From: Episyrphus balteatus
Lineage: Eukaryota > Arthropoda > Insecta > Diptera > Syrphidae
Length of the DNA stretch: 64,000 nt
Assembly: GCF_945859705.1 (NCBI RefSeq)
Contig: NC_079134.1
Coordinates: 49,282,402 to 49,346,401 of the forward strand
Direction: 5' to 3'
The first letter of the stretch is position 1. Each line of letters opens with the position of its first letter. The translations under genes and the position numbers were made by a program. The notes under the pieces were generated by a model that saw only the letters and a list, made by a program, of their open reading frames with translations, was not told where the DNA came from and ran no database searches. This document shows, in pieces, positions 9,108-19,855 of this stretch.

Positions 9108-11876
9108 TTAATAAGGACTTAATGCTGTTTTCGAATCTGTCTCACTATCTGAACCAAGCTCCGACGGAATAACCATAACTGTTGGATTCTTTCCATTTTT
9201 CTCAATAATCAATAAAGGTTTCGATTCAACACACTTCTCATCTGAATCCGATTGCATTGCAAAAGAATTACTATTAATATCTTCTATAGCTTTTCGGAGT
9301 TCTGTCAAACCCACAACACCAACAAGTCGACCAATTTTCGTCACATACGCATGATTTATTCCAACCATATTAAACAGAGTATGAACTTTACTAATATTAG
9401 TCCGTTCGACAAGCTGGAAAGGTGATGGATCAATGCAAACATTATGTTCTTCAAAATTAATAACTTTAGCCATTTCCTCACACTCCCATAGTTTTCTATC
9501 TTCCGGTGACATATCCATCAAAGTATCGTGTGAAACATGAACTTTTTTTAAACTTCCGCTGCTAGTAGAAGATTTGTGAAGACCTTTTTCAATATCTTGT
9601 AAAAAGTGGGACTTGTTGAAGATATCTTGAAGGCGTCGTTCATTGTCCGATTTATATTCATTCGATGGGCTCAATGTGAATGAAGTGGATTTTTTCAAAA
9701 TTGATTTGGGAGTCTCGAGTGTCGTACTATCACTGAGTTCTTCGGTAGACTTTTTAGCTGATTCTAGATCAAGTATATCTAGAGCTGGAGTAACTTCAAA
9801 TCTTGATGATCGACGACGCTCATGCAAAAGTTTTTCCTCATACTCCAATTTTTCTTTTTCCAAAGCTTGTTCTTCAGCCATTTTGTATCTATCATGAGCT
9901 ATATTTTGGCGTTTTTCCTTACATATTTGCCTCTGAACCATTCCCAAAAGCTCAGCTTTTTGAATCGATCCTAAAAGTATCATATTTTCCGGAGTATCAA
10001 CCAAAGGCCAACCACGAATATGACGGTTTTTAACAAGTAAGTCCTTGAGTTCCTGGTAAGTCATTTCCGGCCAAATAAATTTGACATCTCGCTGCATGAA
10101 ATCATCAACCATTGTGCTATACATTCGCGAACTTGTTGGCAAAAGGTCCGGAAGGTATGGCAGTTTTTTAATGAGGATCATACTGTCATACATCGAAGGT
10201 TGAAGCATTTCAGCAACAGCATTGGCTATTAGCGATGCTACCATCACTGGAACCACATGAGTCACTTGGCCAGTAATTTCGAAAATAATGACCGCCTCAG
10301 AGACTGTGTGTGTAACAGCACTAGAGAAGGCAGCAGCTCCAACCACAGCATAACCTCCAGGAATGATCGATGACAAGATCCCACCATACCAAACGCCTTG
10401 CGGGAAGATAATGTGCATCAACTCTCCAAATAATCGCCCAAAACCAGCTCCAATTTTGAAGACAGGAATGAAAGATCCTGATGGTAAGGGAAGAGTGTAA
10501 CAAATTATTGAGAAGATGTAAGTGAAGAGGACATAGCAAGTCAAATTCAGGAAGATACTTCCTCCCGGAGTCTTCCAGTGGGAAATAATATTCGCTTGAC
10601 CAACTGTTGGATCATCACCGGACCAAGTAAAATTGCTAAATAATTCGGTGAGCTGTTCATGAGTGCTCAGTTCCGATCCGAAAAATTGACCAGTACCAAG
10701 AGGAAACGATATAGTCGCTACGATAAAAGCTATGATTGTCGGATACAGGAATCGATTTTTCTGGAGAAAATTGTTGATTGTCTTATTCGTTCTGATGTAA
10801 GTAACATACCAGCGATGCAACCACACGTAACCAGCTCCTAAAAATCCACAAATAACTCCCATTAAAGAATAGACAAATAATTCCTGAGGTGCAAATGGAA
10901 ATTCGGAAGTAAAGTTGGTAAGAAAAAGTGGCTTAACTGTGTCGGCATTTTGAAACCACACTGCCATCAAAAGAAACACCGAAGATCCACAAAAAGCCGA
11001 AAAGAAACCACGCCAACAATTTCGCACAGCAAAGTAAGTGGTTGTGGCTTCAATACTAAATAAGACTCCTCCAATGGGAGCAGCGAAACATGCTCCAATT
11101 CCTACGGCACAGGCTACTGATAACATCTCAGTGTAACGTGATTTATTTTCATAGATCCTGTGGAATCTAAGTTTAGACAATAAAGTTGCAACGATGCTCG
11201 CGATATGCACAAAAGGTCCTTCTTTGCCAATTGGAATTCCAGCTCCCAAAGCCGCTGTTAGACCGATAACTTTGACCAAAAGTGTCTTGAAAGTTAGGTA
11301 TTCTTTGAGAACAACTCCACGCAAAATCGTTTTCATTTCAGGTATTCCAGAACCCACAGCTTGAGGAGCAACTAAATGTGTGAATCCACAGGCAAAAAGG
11401 ACCAAACAAATTGACGGAACAATCCAGGCTACAAATTGTAGTAGAATCGAAGAATTGAAGATATCACGGTAAAGAAACATTCGGCCATTTGTGCAGATAT
11501 TCACTCCCAAGTCTACTCCGAATGAAATGAAAGCCATAATAATACCGAGAAGAGCTAAGAAGATCCATTCTTCTCCAAAACGTGATAAAGTATGATCAAG
11601 GAGCCAGTAAAATCCTCGACACATTAAAGATCGATTATATTTCAGTCGCTCCCGTTCGAACCGCTTATCTTCTGCTCGCTGGCGTTTTTCATAAAGCTTA
11701 AGTCGCTTTGATTCGTCCTTTGCATAATCACTCAAATCCTCCGCGTATTTTCCATACATAAGCGTATGAGTGTAGGTTAAAGTATCAGCGACTTCCACCG
11801 ATCCCGAACGATCAATCTTTTTAGGCTTCGCGACAATTTTAGGACTTGAGTCATTATGCAATGGATCCTTTTCCAT
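9108..11876 (-). CDS. ClC-a-like: ClC-a-like voltage-gated chloride channel (single-exon copy 2)
   Basis: A 922-residue CLC chloride channel, paralogous to the gene at 1815-4793. Counting from the ATG at 11874-11876: GSGIP 175-179, GKEGP with gating E219, SGSFIP 466-471, pore tyrosine Y563, CBS domains near 589-652 and 815-868. Spacing between these landmarks matches copy 1 except for a 2-residue loss between E219 and A277, in the loop where copy 1 reads ITSFQG. The residue matching V295 of copy 1 is alanine (A277). I chose the ATG at 11876 (A at -3, G at +4). The frame stays open upstream to a TAG at 11989-11991 without another ATG, so a start on an upstream exon is possible. No introns interrupt the ORF. 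The linker between CBS domains is shorter than in copy 1. It lies tail to tail with copy 1, so the likely origin is inverted duplication of a retrocopy. Confidence 0.95.
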   Translation of the reverse strand: MEKDPLHNDSSPKIVAKPKKIDRSGSVEVADTLTYTHTLMYGKYAEDLSDYAKDESKRLKLYEKRQRAEDKRFERERLKYNRSLMCRGFYWLLDHTLSRFGEEWIFLALLGIIMAFISFGVDLGVNICTNGRMFLYRDIFNSSILLQFVAWIVPSICLVLFACGFTHLVAPQAVGSGIPEMKTILRGVVLKEYLTFKTLLVKVIGLTAALGAGIPIGKEGPFVHIASIVATLLSKLRFHRIYENKSRYTEMLSVACAVGIGACFAAPIGGVLFSIEATTTYFAVRNCWRGFFSAFCGSSVFLLMAVWFQNADTVKPLFLTNFTSEFPFAPQELFVYSLMGVICGFLGAGYVWLHRWYVTYIRTNKTINNFLQKNRFLYPTIIAFIVATISFPLGTGQFFGSELSTHEQLTELFSNFTWSGDDPTVGQANIISHWKTPGGSIFLNLTCYVLFTYIFSIICYTLPLPSGSFIPVFKIGAGFGRLFGELMHIIFPQGVWYGGILSSIIPGGYAVVGAAAFSSAVTHTVSEAVIIFEITGQVTHVVPVMVASLIANAVAEMLQPSMYDSMILIKKLPYLPDLLPTSSRMYSTMVDDFMQRDVKFIWPEMTYQELKDLLVKNRHIRGWPLVDTPENMILLGSIQKAELLGMVQRQICKEKRQNIAHDRYKMAEEQALEKEKLEYEEKLLHERRRSSRFEVTPALDILDLESAKKSTEELSDSTTLETPKSILKKSTSFTLSPSNEYKSDNERRLQDIFNKSHFLQDIEKGLHKSSTSSGSLKKVHVSHDTLMDMSPEDRKLWECEEMAKVINFEEHNVCIDPSPFQLVERTNISKVHTLFNMVGINHAYVTKIGRLVGVVGLTELRKAIEDINSNSFAMQSDSDEKCVESKPLLIIEKNGKNPTVMVIPSELGSDSETDSKTALSPY

Positions 11877-11991
11877 ATTTCGATACAAAATGTGGGCAAA
11901 AAATCGCGATTTAACTTTGGGAAGTGAACCGAATTCAAAGATGTACCGATAAGAACTGTCGAAGTTTCGAAACAGTTTGCAGACTTCAAGC

Positions 11992-13276
11992 TACAAAGTA
12001 TCTTAATTTTTTGCTGCCAATCTATCCAAAATAAATAATACGTACAGAGTACCTATATTTTTTTTTTCAATATTGTCACTACCGGTAATTCAATTAAACT
12101 TCTATAGAACCAACAAAGGAATATTGTGTGTGACAATCTTATATTTTGTATTTAATTTAAGGTGCTAAAAATGATACTTTAAGATTGATTATCTGATTAG
12201 TAGAGTATTCATCTTAATCAATATTGAATCTTTTTTTTTTTGTCAATCATATAGAAAACATGTAGATGACAGTTACTGCGCGAAATATGTTAAATTTTTT
12301 TTTGTAAATATTTTAACAAATTTGCACTTTTTTTTTTTGTAAACTAATTAAAATGCTATTGTATTGGATAAAGACTCGTGCTATAGATTTTTTTTTTCAT
12401 TCTTCAACACTGTCTTTGTCAAATACAAGTTCTTGTATAATTGAATTGATTGTTTTCTTTGGAGACATATTTTTTTGTATAGTATTGATGTTTATTTGTA
12501 TAAAAAAATCAAATAAAATTAAGGTAAATGAAACTCCTTGTGACTAGAATAGAAATGCATGACGATATCTTTTTACGTTTTCGGTTCTTTGAAAGGATTT
12601 GAAATTAGCGTGATATTGATTTGTATTGTTTTTGAACAACTGTGAACGTTGCAACTCGTGTGTCGAAAATTGGATTTTAATTAAAAAAACGTATAAAAGA
12701 AAAAATATGACAGACGTATTTATTTTAATTGAAAATGCGTGTTATATTAACCAAATGCGTCAAGGTCTTAAAGCAAAAGGTTCAACATACGTACCGTTGG
12801 ATTTAACGTCTGTCTTAAACTTTTTAGTTATCTAGTAGACGACGCACGTAACGTAAAATTCGAATAAAAACACTGTTTTTCAACAGAAGAGGTAGGTACA
12901 CATCATTTCAAAGGTTATCTAATCGTTTTTCCCCAATAGTGGTGCGTAACCTTATTTTTTTTACTATTTTTTGTTAGTTTAAGATTTAAAGAAAAGCAAA
13001 GATGTATGTAAATATGTTTTTGGGAAATTTTTGAATGAACAAATGTACACCTCTGGTATCTTAACTTATTTTATGGGTTTGGGAAAAATTTACCATTTAA
13101 AACACTGGAGTTTCCTCAGGGTGATTTAATTATTATTGAATTAATATTTTGAAGAACATGGGTGGGCCGATTAGTTTTGGCGAAAACACCCTGTTAATGT
13201 AAAGTTGGCCCCACATGCTGTTTTTTTTTTTTTCAAACCTGCCTGGTTCGATAGCCGAACTTTTTTTTCCACCATT
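11992..13276. other. Upstream region of the second ClC-a-like gene
   Basis: AT-rich DNA 5' of the minus-strand channel gene. Short frames at 12353-12547 and 12626-12835 have AT-driven composition and no family I recognise. Promoter elements cannot be picked out with confidence. Confidence 0.4.
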
Positions 13277-13299
13277 TAGTCCAGTAATTTTAGGTTTTA

Positions 13300-15120
13300 T
13301 CTGCGGAAAAATTCCTACTGGGCTGAATTTTGGTATACAGCTTAATGACGGCTTTGTTATGAAGATGTGAAAAATCGACATTGATATCGTGTCCGCGTTA
13401 AGAGTTATAGGGGTCAAAAGGTCACAAAAACTGGTTTTTCACGATTTTCAGCAAAACGATAAGTCTTATCAAAAAATTTTCAATGCAAGAATTGTAGACC
13501 AGATTATTATATATAAAAAGTGTCATGATACTTTTTTTCTTAAGACCCACCGTTTCTTAGGTATAACGATTCAAAAAGTTGAAGTTTAGTTGTAATCGTC
13601 ATAATCCTATTCCTGAAAAAAAAACTCCTAACTGAAAAGTTCCTGAAATTTCATTATTTTTTTAGCTTGAATTTCGTTCCTCAACTGTTAAGAATATGGG
13701 GAAACCAAAAAAAAATGGAAATTTTCGCCATTTTTCCGATTGAGGCCCTTCTCCCGAAACCATTTCCCTGGGAATTTTTGATTAGAATATGTCTGAAAAT
13801 ATACAGGGTGTGCAATAGAGAATGGACAACCCTAAAACGGCTTATAGCTACACTTATGATTGTTCTAAAAACAGATAGAAAAAAGTTCTATCGCAACCAG
13901 TTCATAAAATATGGACTTTTTTCGTTCAGTGTATTTTAAATTTTATCATCTTATGTTTTCGTTCACTACAACCACGAATTAATGAATTTTATTTATTTCT
14001 TTTTTTTATAATTTTCTACAATAATTGGATGAGTACATAAAAGCTTTAAAAATTTCATAGCTATTGCACATTTTCGTAAAAAAAATTTTGAAATCTGTTT
14101 TTTGATGCAAAATGTAAAAAAAGTATTTTATGAAAAATTTTAAACACCTGTGGTATAAAATAAATCTATAGAAACCTAGGTGGCCATATTTCTTAAAAAT
14201 ATTCTCCTTATACCAGAATATTTTTAAGAAAGTTGGCCACCTAGGTTTCTATAGATTTATTTTATACCACAGGTGTTTAAAATTTTTCATAAAATACTTT
14301 TTTTACATTTTGCATCAAAAAACAGATTTCAAAATTTTTTTTACGAAAATGTGCAATAGCTATGAAATTTTTAAAGCTTTTATGTACTCATCCAATTATT
14401 GTAGAAAATTATAAAAAAAAGAAATAAATAAAATTCATTCATTCGTGGTTGTAGTGAACGAAAACATAAGATGATAAAATTTAAAATACACTGAACGAAA
14501 AAAAGTCCATATTTTATGAACTGGTTGCGATAGAACTTTTTTCTATTTGTTTTTAGAACAATCATAAGTGTAGCTATAAGCCGTTTTAGGGTTGTCCATT
14601 CTCTATTGCACACCCTGTATATTTTCAGACATATTCTAATCAAAAATTCCCAGGGAAATGGTTTCGGGAGAAGGGCCTCAATCGGAAAAATGGCGAAAAT
14701 TTCCATTTTTTTTTGGTTTCCCCATATTCTTACCAGTTGAGGAACGAAATTCAAGCTAAAAAAATAATGAAATTTCAGGAACTTTTCAGTTAGGAGTTTT
14801 TTTTCAGGAATAGGATTATGACGATTACAACTAAACTTCAACTTTTTGAATCGTTATACCTAAGAAACGGTGGGTCTTAGGAAAAAAAGTGTCATGACAC
14901 TTTTTATATATAATAATCTGGTCTACAATTCTTGCATTGAAAATTTTTTGATAAGACTTACCGTTTTGCTGAAAGTCGTGAAAAAATAGTTTTTGTGACC
15001 TTTTGACCCCTATAACTCTTAACGCGGACACGATATCAATGTCGATTTTTCACATCTTCATAACAAAGCCGTCATTAAGCTGTATACCAAAATTCAGCCC
15101 AGTAGGAATTTTTCCGCAGA
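13300..15120. repeat. Giant near-perfect palindrome, about 0.9-kb arms
   Basis: Left arm 13300-14205 and right arm 14215-15120 are reverse complements around a 9-base loop, CCTTATACC, at 14206-14214. Over about 400 bp compared by eye only a handful of differences appear. Weaker similarity continues outward to about 13277 and 15155. Mirror-image ORFs (for example 13667-13939 and 14380-14841) follow from the symmetry and are not credible genes. The structure fits a foldback element or an inverted duplication; a long-read hairpin artefact is a possible alternative. Confidence 0.85.
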
Positions 15121-15155
15121 TTGGGCTTAAAAATGACTAAAATGACTGGGCTACA

Positions 15156-17682
15156 TTTTCTGAATAGATGAAATCAAAAAAATTATGATTTTTTTTCCTG
15201 TGAAAATATGGTGAGTTCGTTTTTACCAAGGTAAGCCCAGGATAGAAAATATGACAAAAAAAAAAACTTTTTTTCAAATTACTAATTTCTCAAAAATCAA
15301 AATTTGTTTTTCTTTTTTCAGTGTAAGTATAGTCCTTTTTACAATTTTTCTCAATTAACCATGGTATTTCCAACAAATTCCATCACTAGTTTTCGCTATG
15401 CCGCGGTGAGTCCATCTGAACATCGAGCTAGGGCCTAAACTTATGAATGGATTTGCTTGAAACTTGGTACAGATTTTTACGTAATTCCCAAGACTCGTTT
15501 TTTTTTCAAGTTTTTTAATATCTCCTTTTTAACGAATATATCCCATATAACGTTTTCGAGGTATTGCAATTTTTTTCGAAAACGGCTCTAACGATTTTGA
15601 TTAAATTTGGTGTACCTAATACTCGTATGCATTGCGATTTGGATACGAATATCTTCTAAACGGTTAAAGCAATCAATTTGATGCCTCGTAATTTTTTGTA
15701 GAACGTTTCAGCCCCTACAAGAATACATCTTGTTAATTTAAAAATAATGAAGTTTCAGTGATTTGGAAAACTTTGAAAAGCAAAAATTGTTTTTATAATT
15801 TTTTTTTAACTTTGACCTCGAATATCTTTAGAATGGTTAGATTAATGAAAAAAGTTAATAAGACCTTTTTTGTGGAGCAATCTGTTTCTTAAAAAAAAAA
15901 TTAAGAACAAAAAACGAATTTTAAAAGATTTTCTCGATTTTTGGACCTCAAATATCTACTAAATAGTTAGATAATTGAAAAAAGTGTTTAGGGCCTATTT
16001 TGTAGAGCGTTCAATTTTCTATGTAAATATGTAAAGAAATTTTCTAAAAAGTAAAAAAAAAAATGATTTTTTTTTGTACAAGCTTGATGTAAAAGTGGAA
16101 AATTGCGAAGCGGAGGAACTTCCCATTAATATAAAGAGCTCATATTTGGTGTGTATATTCAAGAGGTGTCTAGCAATCGATTTTTTGGAGTACAAAATCG
16201 AAAAAATGAATTTCGATTGATTTTTTTGACTCACCCTTATGTATATGATTTAAAGTGTTTTCTTTTTCTGCGTATTCAAAAAGAAAACAAATTAAGCAGT
16301 TCTGTGTAAGCCCCTTAGTCAAAATTTTGACTCTACAAACATATAATTTTTAATTAGTAAATGGCCAAAAAAAAGTTCAGATGATTTTACTATTCAGTCA
16401 GTGACTAGACTATATAAGAGAAAACTGAGAAAGTCACTGTGGTGTATGCGTAATTTTTTTTTTGTTGGAAAATTTGACGACTTTTGAATTGTTCAATGCA
16501 AATTTTGTACTTCGAATATTTCTTGATCTTAGGACAAACCATGATTTAAGAAATGTATCAAGAACTTGAGCTGAACAAACGAAAACAATTGGCGTTAAAC
16601 GTCTATCTTAAAATTTGAGTGTTTTAGGCGATTTTTCAGATTTCCCATAAAAAAATTTTGGCTTTGGAAGTAAAATGTAAAAAAAAAGTTGTACTTTATT
16701 TTGAAATAAATTCTTACGATGCAAATACAACACGAGTCTGCTAGTAGAAAATAAAAATTAAAGTTTTTAATTAAGAAGAAATTTGCAATTAATCATGTGA
16801 ATCGAAATTATTTTTCTTTGTGAATCTTATGGTGAGATCTTATCATAATTTGCACTATTCTCCTGCAAACTACAAAAATCTGGAAAATTAATCACAAGTG
16901 TTTGCAAAAATGAATAAAATGATTAAATAAATAAAATTGTTAAACATTTTTCGTGTTTTCAGTAAAATCATAAGTTATTTAATATTTTTCCTTAATAAAA
17001 TTACTAAAGAATAAAAGTATTTATCATAAAATTAACGCAAATTGATATATTATTTGTTGAAAGTTAAATAAATCGCGACAAATATGACACTTTATATTTT
17101 TCACACCAAAAAAATAAAAAGTCAATAAATTAATTAACAACTTTGATTTTATTATTGTTTATTTAATTTTTTTTTCTGTCTAAAATAAAATACAAGACGA
17201 GGCTTAAGTCATGTGCCTTTGAGTGATGAACGAAGTCAGGATTCGATGTGCTCGAGTGCAATTGGTCACCTTTAATGTCACACCACAAGGCTATGATAAA
17301 CATTTTACTTGACAACGCCCTGTTTCCTTGTTTGCTCTTTAAATTGAGATTCAAAATTTTAAAGGTTATGTAATTTACATGTATGGAACTTACAAATACA
17401 TATAAATTTAAGGTATTATGAAGCTTTATTTTGATGAAATTATATTTGTATGAGTTTTTGGGATTTCACAAGTAAAATTGCGGTAAGTCCATATGATCAA
17501 AAAAACAATTGGTGAGTTGGTTCCGTATTTTCAAAATTGCCAGTGAACTTAGTCAGACATCAGCATTGGGCGCATGCATTCACGAATCGAGTGACTAAGT
17601 AGTCGACTCATTCTGATTGGCTGAAAACAACTAAAAAATTAGTTGTTCTTATATTTTATTACAATACTTAAACATATTTTAG
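15156..17682. other. Decayed repeat DNA, no gene
   Basis: The first kilobase contains worn copies of dispersed-repeat phrases, for example AAACGGCTCTAACGATTTT near 15582, also seen at 60.5 and 60.9 kb. A phrase TCACTGTGGTGTATG near 16435 reappears inverted near 27828, suggesting another old repeat. The rest is AT-rich with no convincing ORF. Confidence 0.45.
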
Positions 17683-18843
17683 CGTACATTTCACCAACCC
17701 GGACCTATGGCAAAATCAAAAAATAAATATGTCAAAGTTTTGTACAAGTTTTGTACACTTTTGTATAAACAAAGCCGAGTTTTGTACAAGCTCACAACCA
17801 AAGATATAGCTTAGTGAAAGTATTTTTTTTTAAATTGCATCAAAATTAAAAAAAAAATCTAAAATTATCTACGAGTTTTGTACAGTGTTGTACAACCAAA
17901 GCCGAATTTTGTACAATCTTATACAAAAAGTTATGTCTAATTTTAGTTTACGCTGGGTACATAGACAAGTGCTGCCAATAATTTTTGAAAGCAAAGTTAT
18001 TAGCAACATGAGGATGGTGGTGAAATTCCGAATAAATAGAATATGAAAAGGAAAAAATAAATTGCCCATTGCCCACAAGAATAATTGGAGAAAGGGCGGG
18101 GGTGGGCGAAAAAGTGGGGTGTCAAAAATCATGGATTTTTAAGATTTTTGTGGAAAGTGGACCTCCTATCGAAAAAAGTTAAATACAAAAGTTGTAGATA
18201 ACAATATGATCTACAACTTCTTCTCAAGTCATTTTTTATATAACCTCGAAAATAGTCATAAAATGCAAAAATACGACTTTTTAGTTTTTATTTTTTATTT
18301 TATTTATAAAATGCAAAAATACGACTTTTTGGTTTTTATTTTTATTTTTATCTTTTACAAAAATAGTTGGATTTTAACAAAACTTTGTTTAAACCTACAT
18401 TTTTATGTGGTTTTTCTATTTTAAAAATTAAGTTTCTCTCGTACTTAAATAAAAGGTTTTAATCTAAAATTTGTCATCCCAATTTTTCAAAAATCAAATA
18501 CTTTTTCGGTAACTTTTTTGATTGAAAAATAGGATATTTTTTTTTTCAAATTAAATTCTTAAAAAATCTTAAAACTAATATTTTGCTAAAAGACTTTCTC
18601 ACTATTTTTGAGGCTATATAAAAAAAATGACTTGAGAAGAAGTTGTAGATCATATTGTTATCTACAACTTTTGTATATAACTTTTTTCGATAGAGGGTCT
18701 ACTTTCCACAGAAATATTTGAAAAACACGATTTCTGACACGCACTCTACTTTTTCGCCCACCCACGCCCTTTCCCCAAATTTTTTGTGGGCAATTTTTTT
18801 TTTTTTTTGATTTTGCGAAAGGTCCGGGCTGGGGAAATGTACG
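17683..18843. mobile_element. TIR element with nested inverted repeat, about 1.16 kb
   Basis: The left end CGTACATTTCACCAACCCGG and the right end CCGGGCTGGGGAAATGTACG are inverted repeats that continue into a GCAAAATCAAAA stretch. Inside, 18045-18260 and 18600-18800 form a second inverted repeat that includes CTACAACTTCTTCTCAAGTC. Near 17735-17930 the motif TTTTGTACAA recurs many times. No coding capacity. A truncated direct relative of the left half lies at 61666-62110. Confidence 0.65.
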
Positions 18844-19853
18844 TAAAAAGTAATATTGATTTTACTTAATTTTGACGTAAATGAGTCTTAGATTACAAAA
18901 ATATGTATCTACCTTGTTTATTTGAAATTGTAAGGAAACAAGTTTTTTGAACTTTTAAGCAAATGCATATCACAGTTCTGTAAATAGATACAGCTGATAT
19001 GATCAAAAATTTAATTAGCGGATTGTAAATTGACAGAAGTATTTGAAAGTAAATAAATAATAATGTTAGTAGACTTTTTGGTAATTCAATTTATATTATT
19101 TCGTCATTTCAAGGACTTTTTATTAAAATCAGTTAAATCAACACTCAAAAGTTGAGTTTTACTCGTATTTGTTCAAATCGGGTTGGGTGTAAATCCTGAT
19201 AGTGTCTTCTATCAACTCAAAATAAAAAATCAATTAAATATGTACATACTAAAAAAAAGTATTATTTATCATTTTTTCTGATTTATCATAGTGCGTTTTA
19301 TATGCTCAATCATTCATTAAAAATAATAATATTATGAATAGGAATACCTTCAAAATGCAACTCCTTTCCAAATTAAAATTTCATAGAAAAAAAAATGTAA
19401 GAAGATGTTTGGAATTCTGATATTGAAAAAACAATTAACAGTTAATTCACGTCTTGCTTCAAATCACGATTCTATAATTTGTTTAACTTGTTTGCCAAAT
19501 TGTAGTCATAAAATATCATAAAGTACACACATAACACCACGACAGACAGGTGCGTGATAATTCGTCATTCAACAGATGCTATTATTTTTAAAATATCTAA
19601 TGCTATGCCATTTTTGGGTGAAATAAAACTGTTTAGCAAGTTCCATTGAAAATAATTTTATCTATGAAATTGGTGTGACCAACTCAAAATACCTAACTTT
19701 ACTTTAATAAGTCATTTTGATTGCTTTATGAAATGTCAACAATGTTGTGTTTGTTTATGGAAAATAAAAAAAAAAAAAACTGTCTAATAATGTGATGAGC
19801 CCCGGCTGCATCCACGAAAAAACGCGACTCATTTTCTGCCTGTTGCAGTGTGC
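18844..19853. other. AT-rich spacer, no gene
   Basis: About 1 kb without a credible ORF, RNA gene or bounded repeat. Confidence 0.5.
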
Positions 19854-19855
19854 TA

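Noticed and set aside
11877..11888. Start of the second channel at 11888
   Set aside because: The codon there is TTG; the first in-frame ATG is at 11874-11876 with a good context.
13667..14841. Mirror ORFs of up to 153 codons in the palindrome arms
   Set aside because: They occur in both arms only because of the symmetry, start partly at non-ATG codons, have AT-driven composition and match no family I know.
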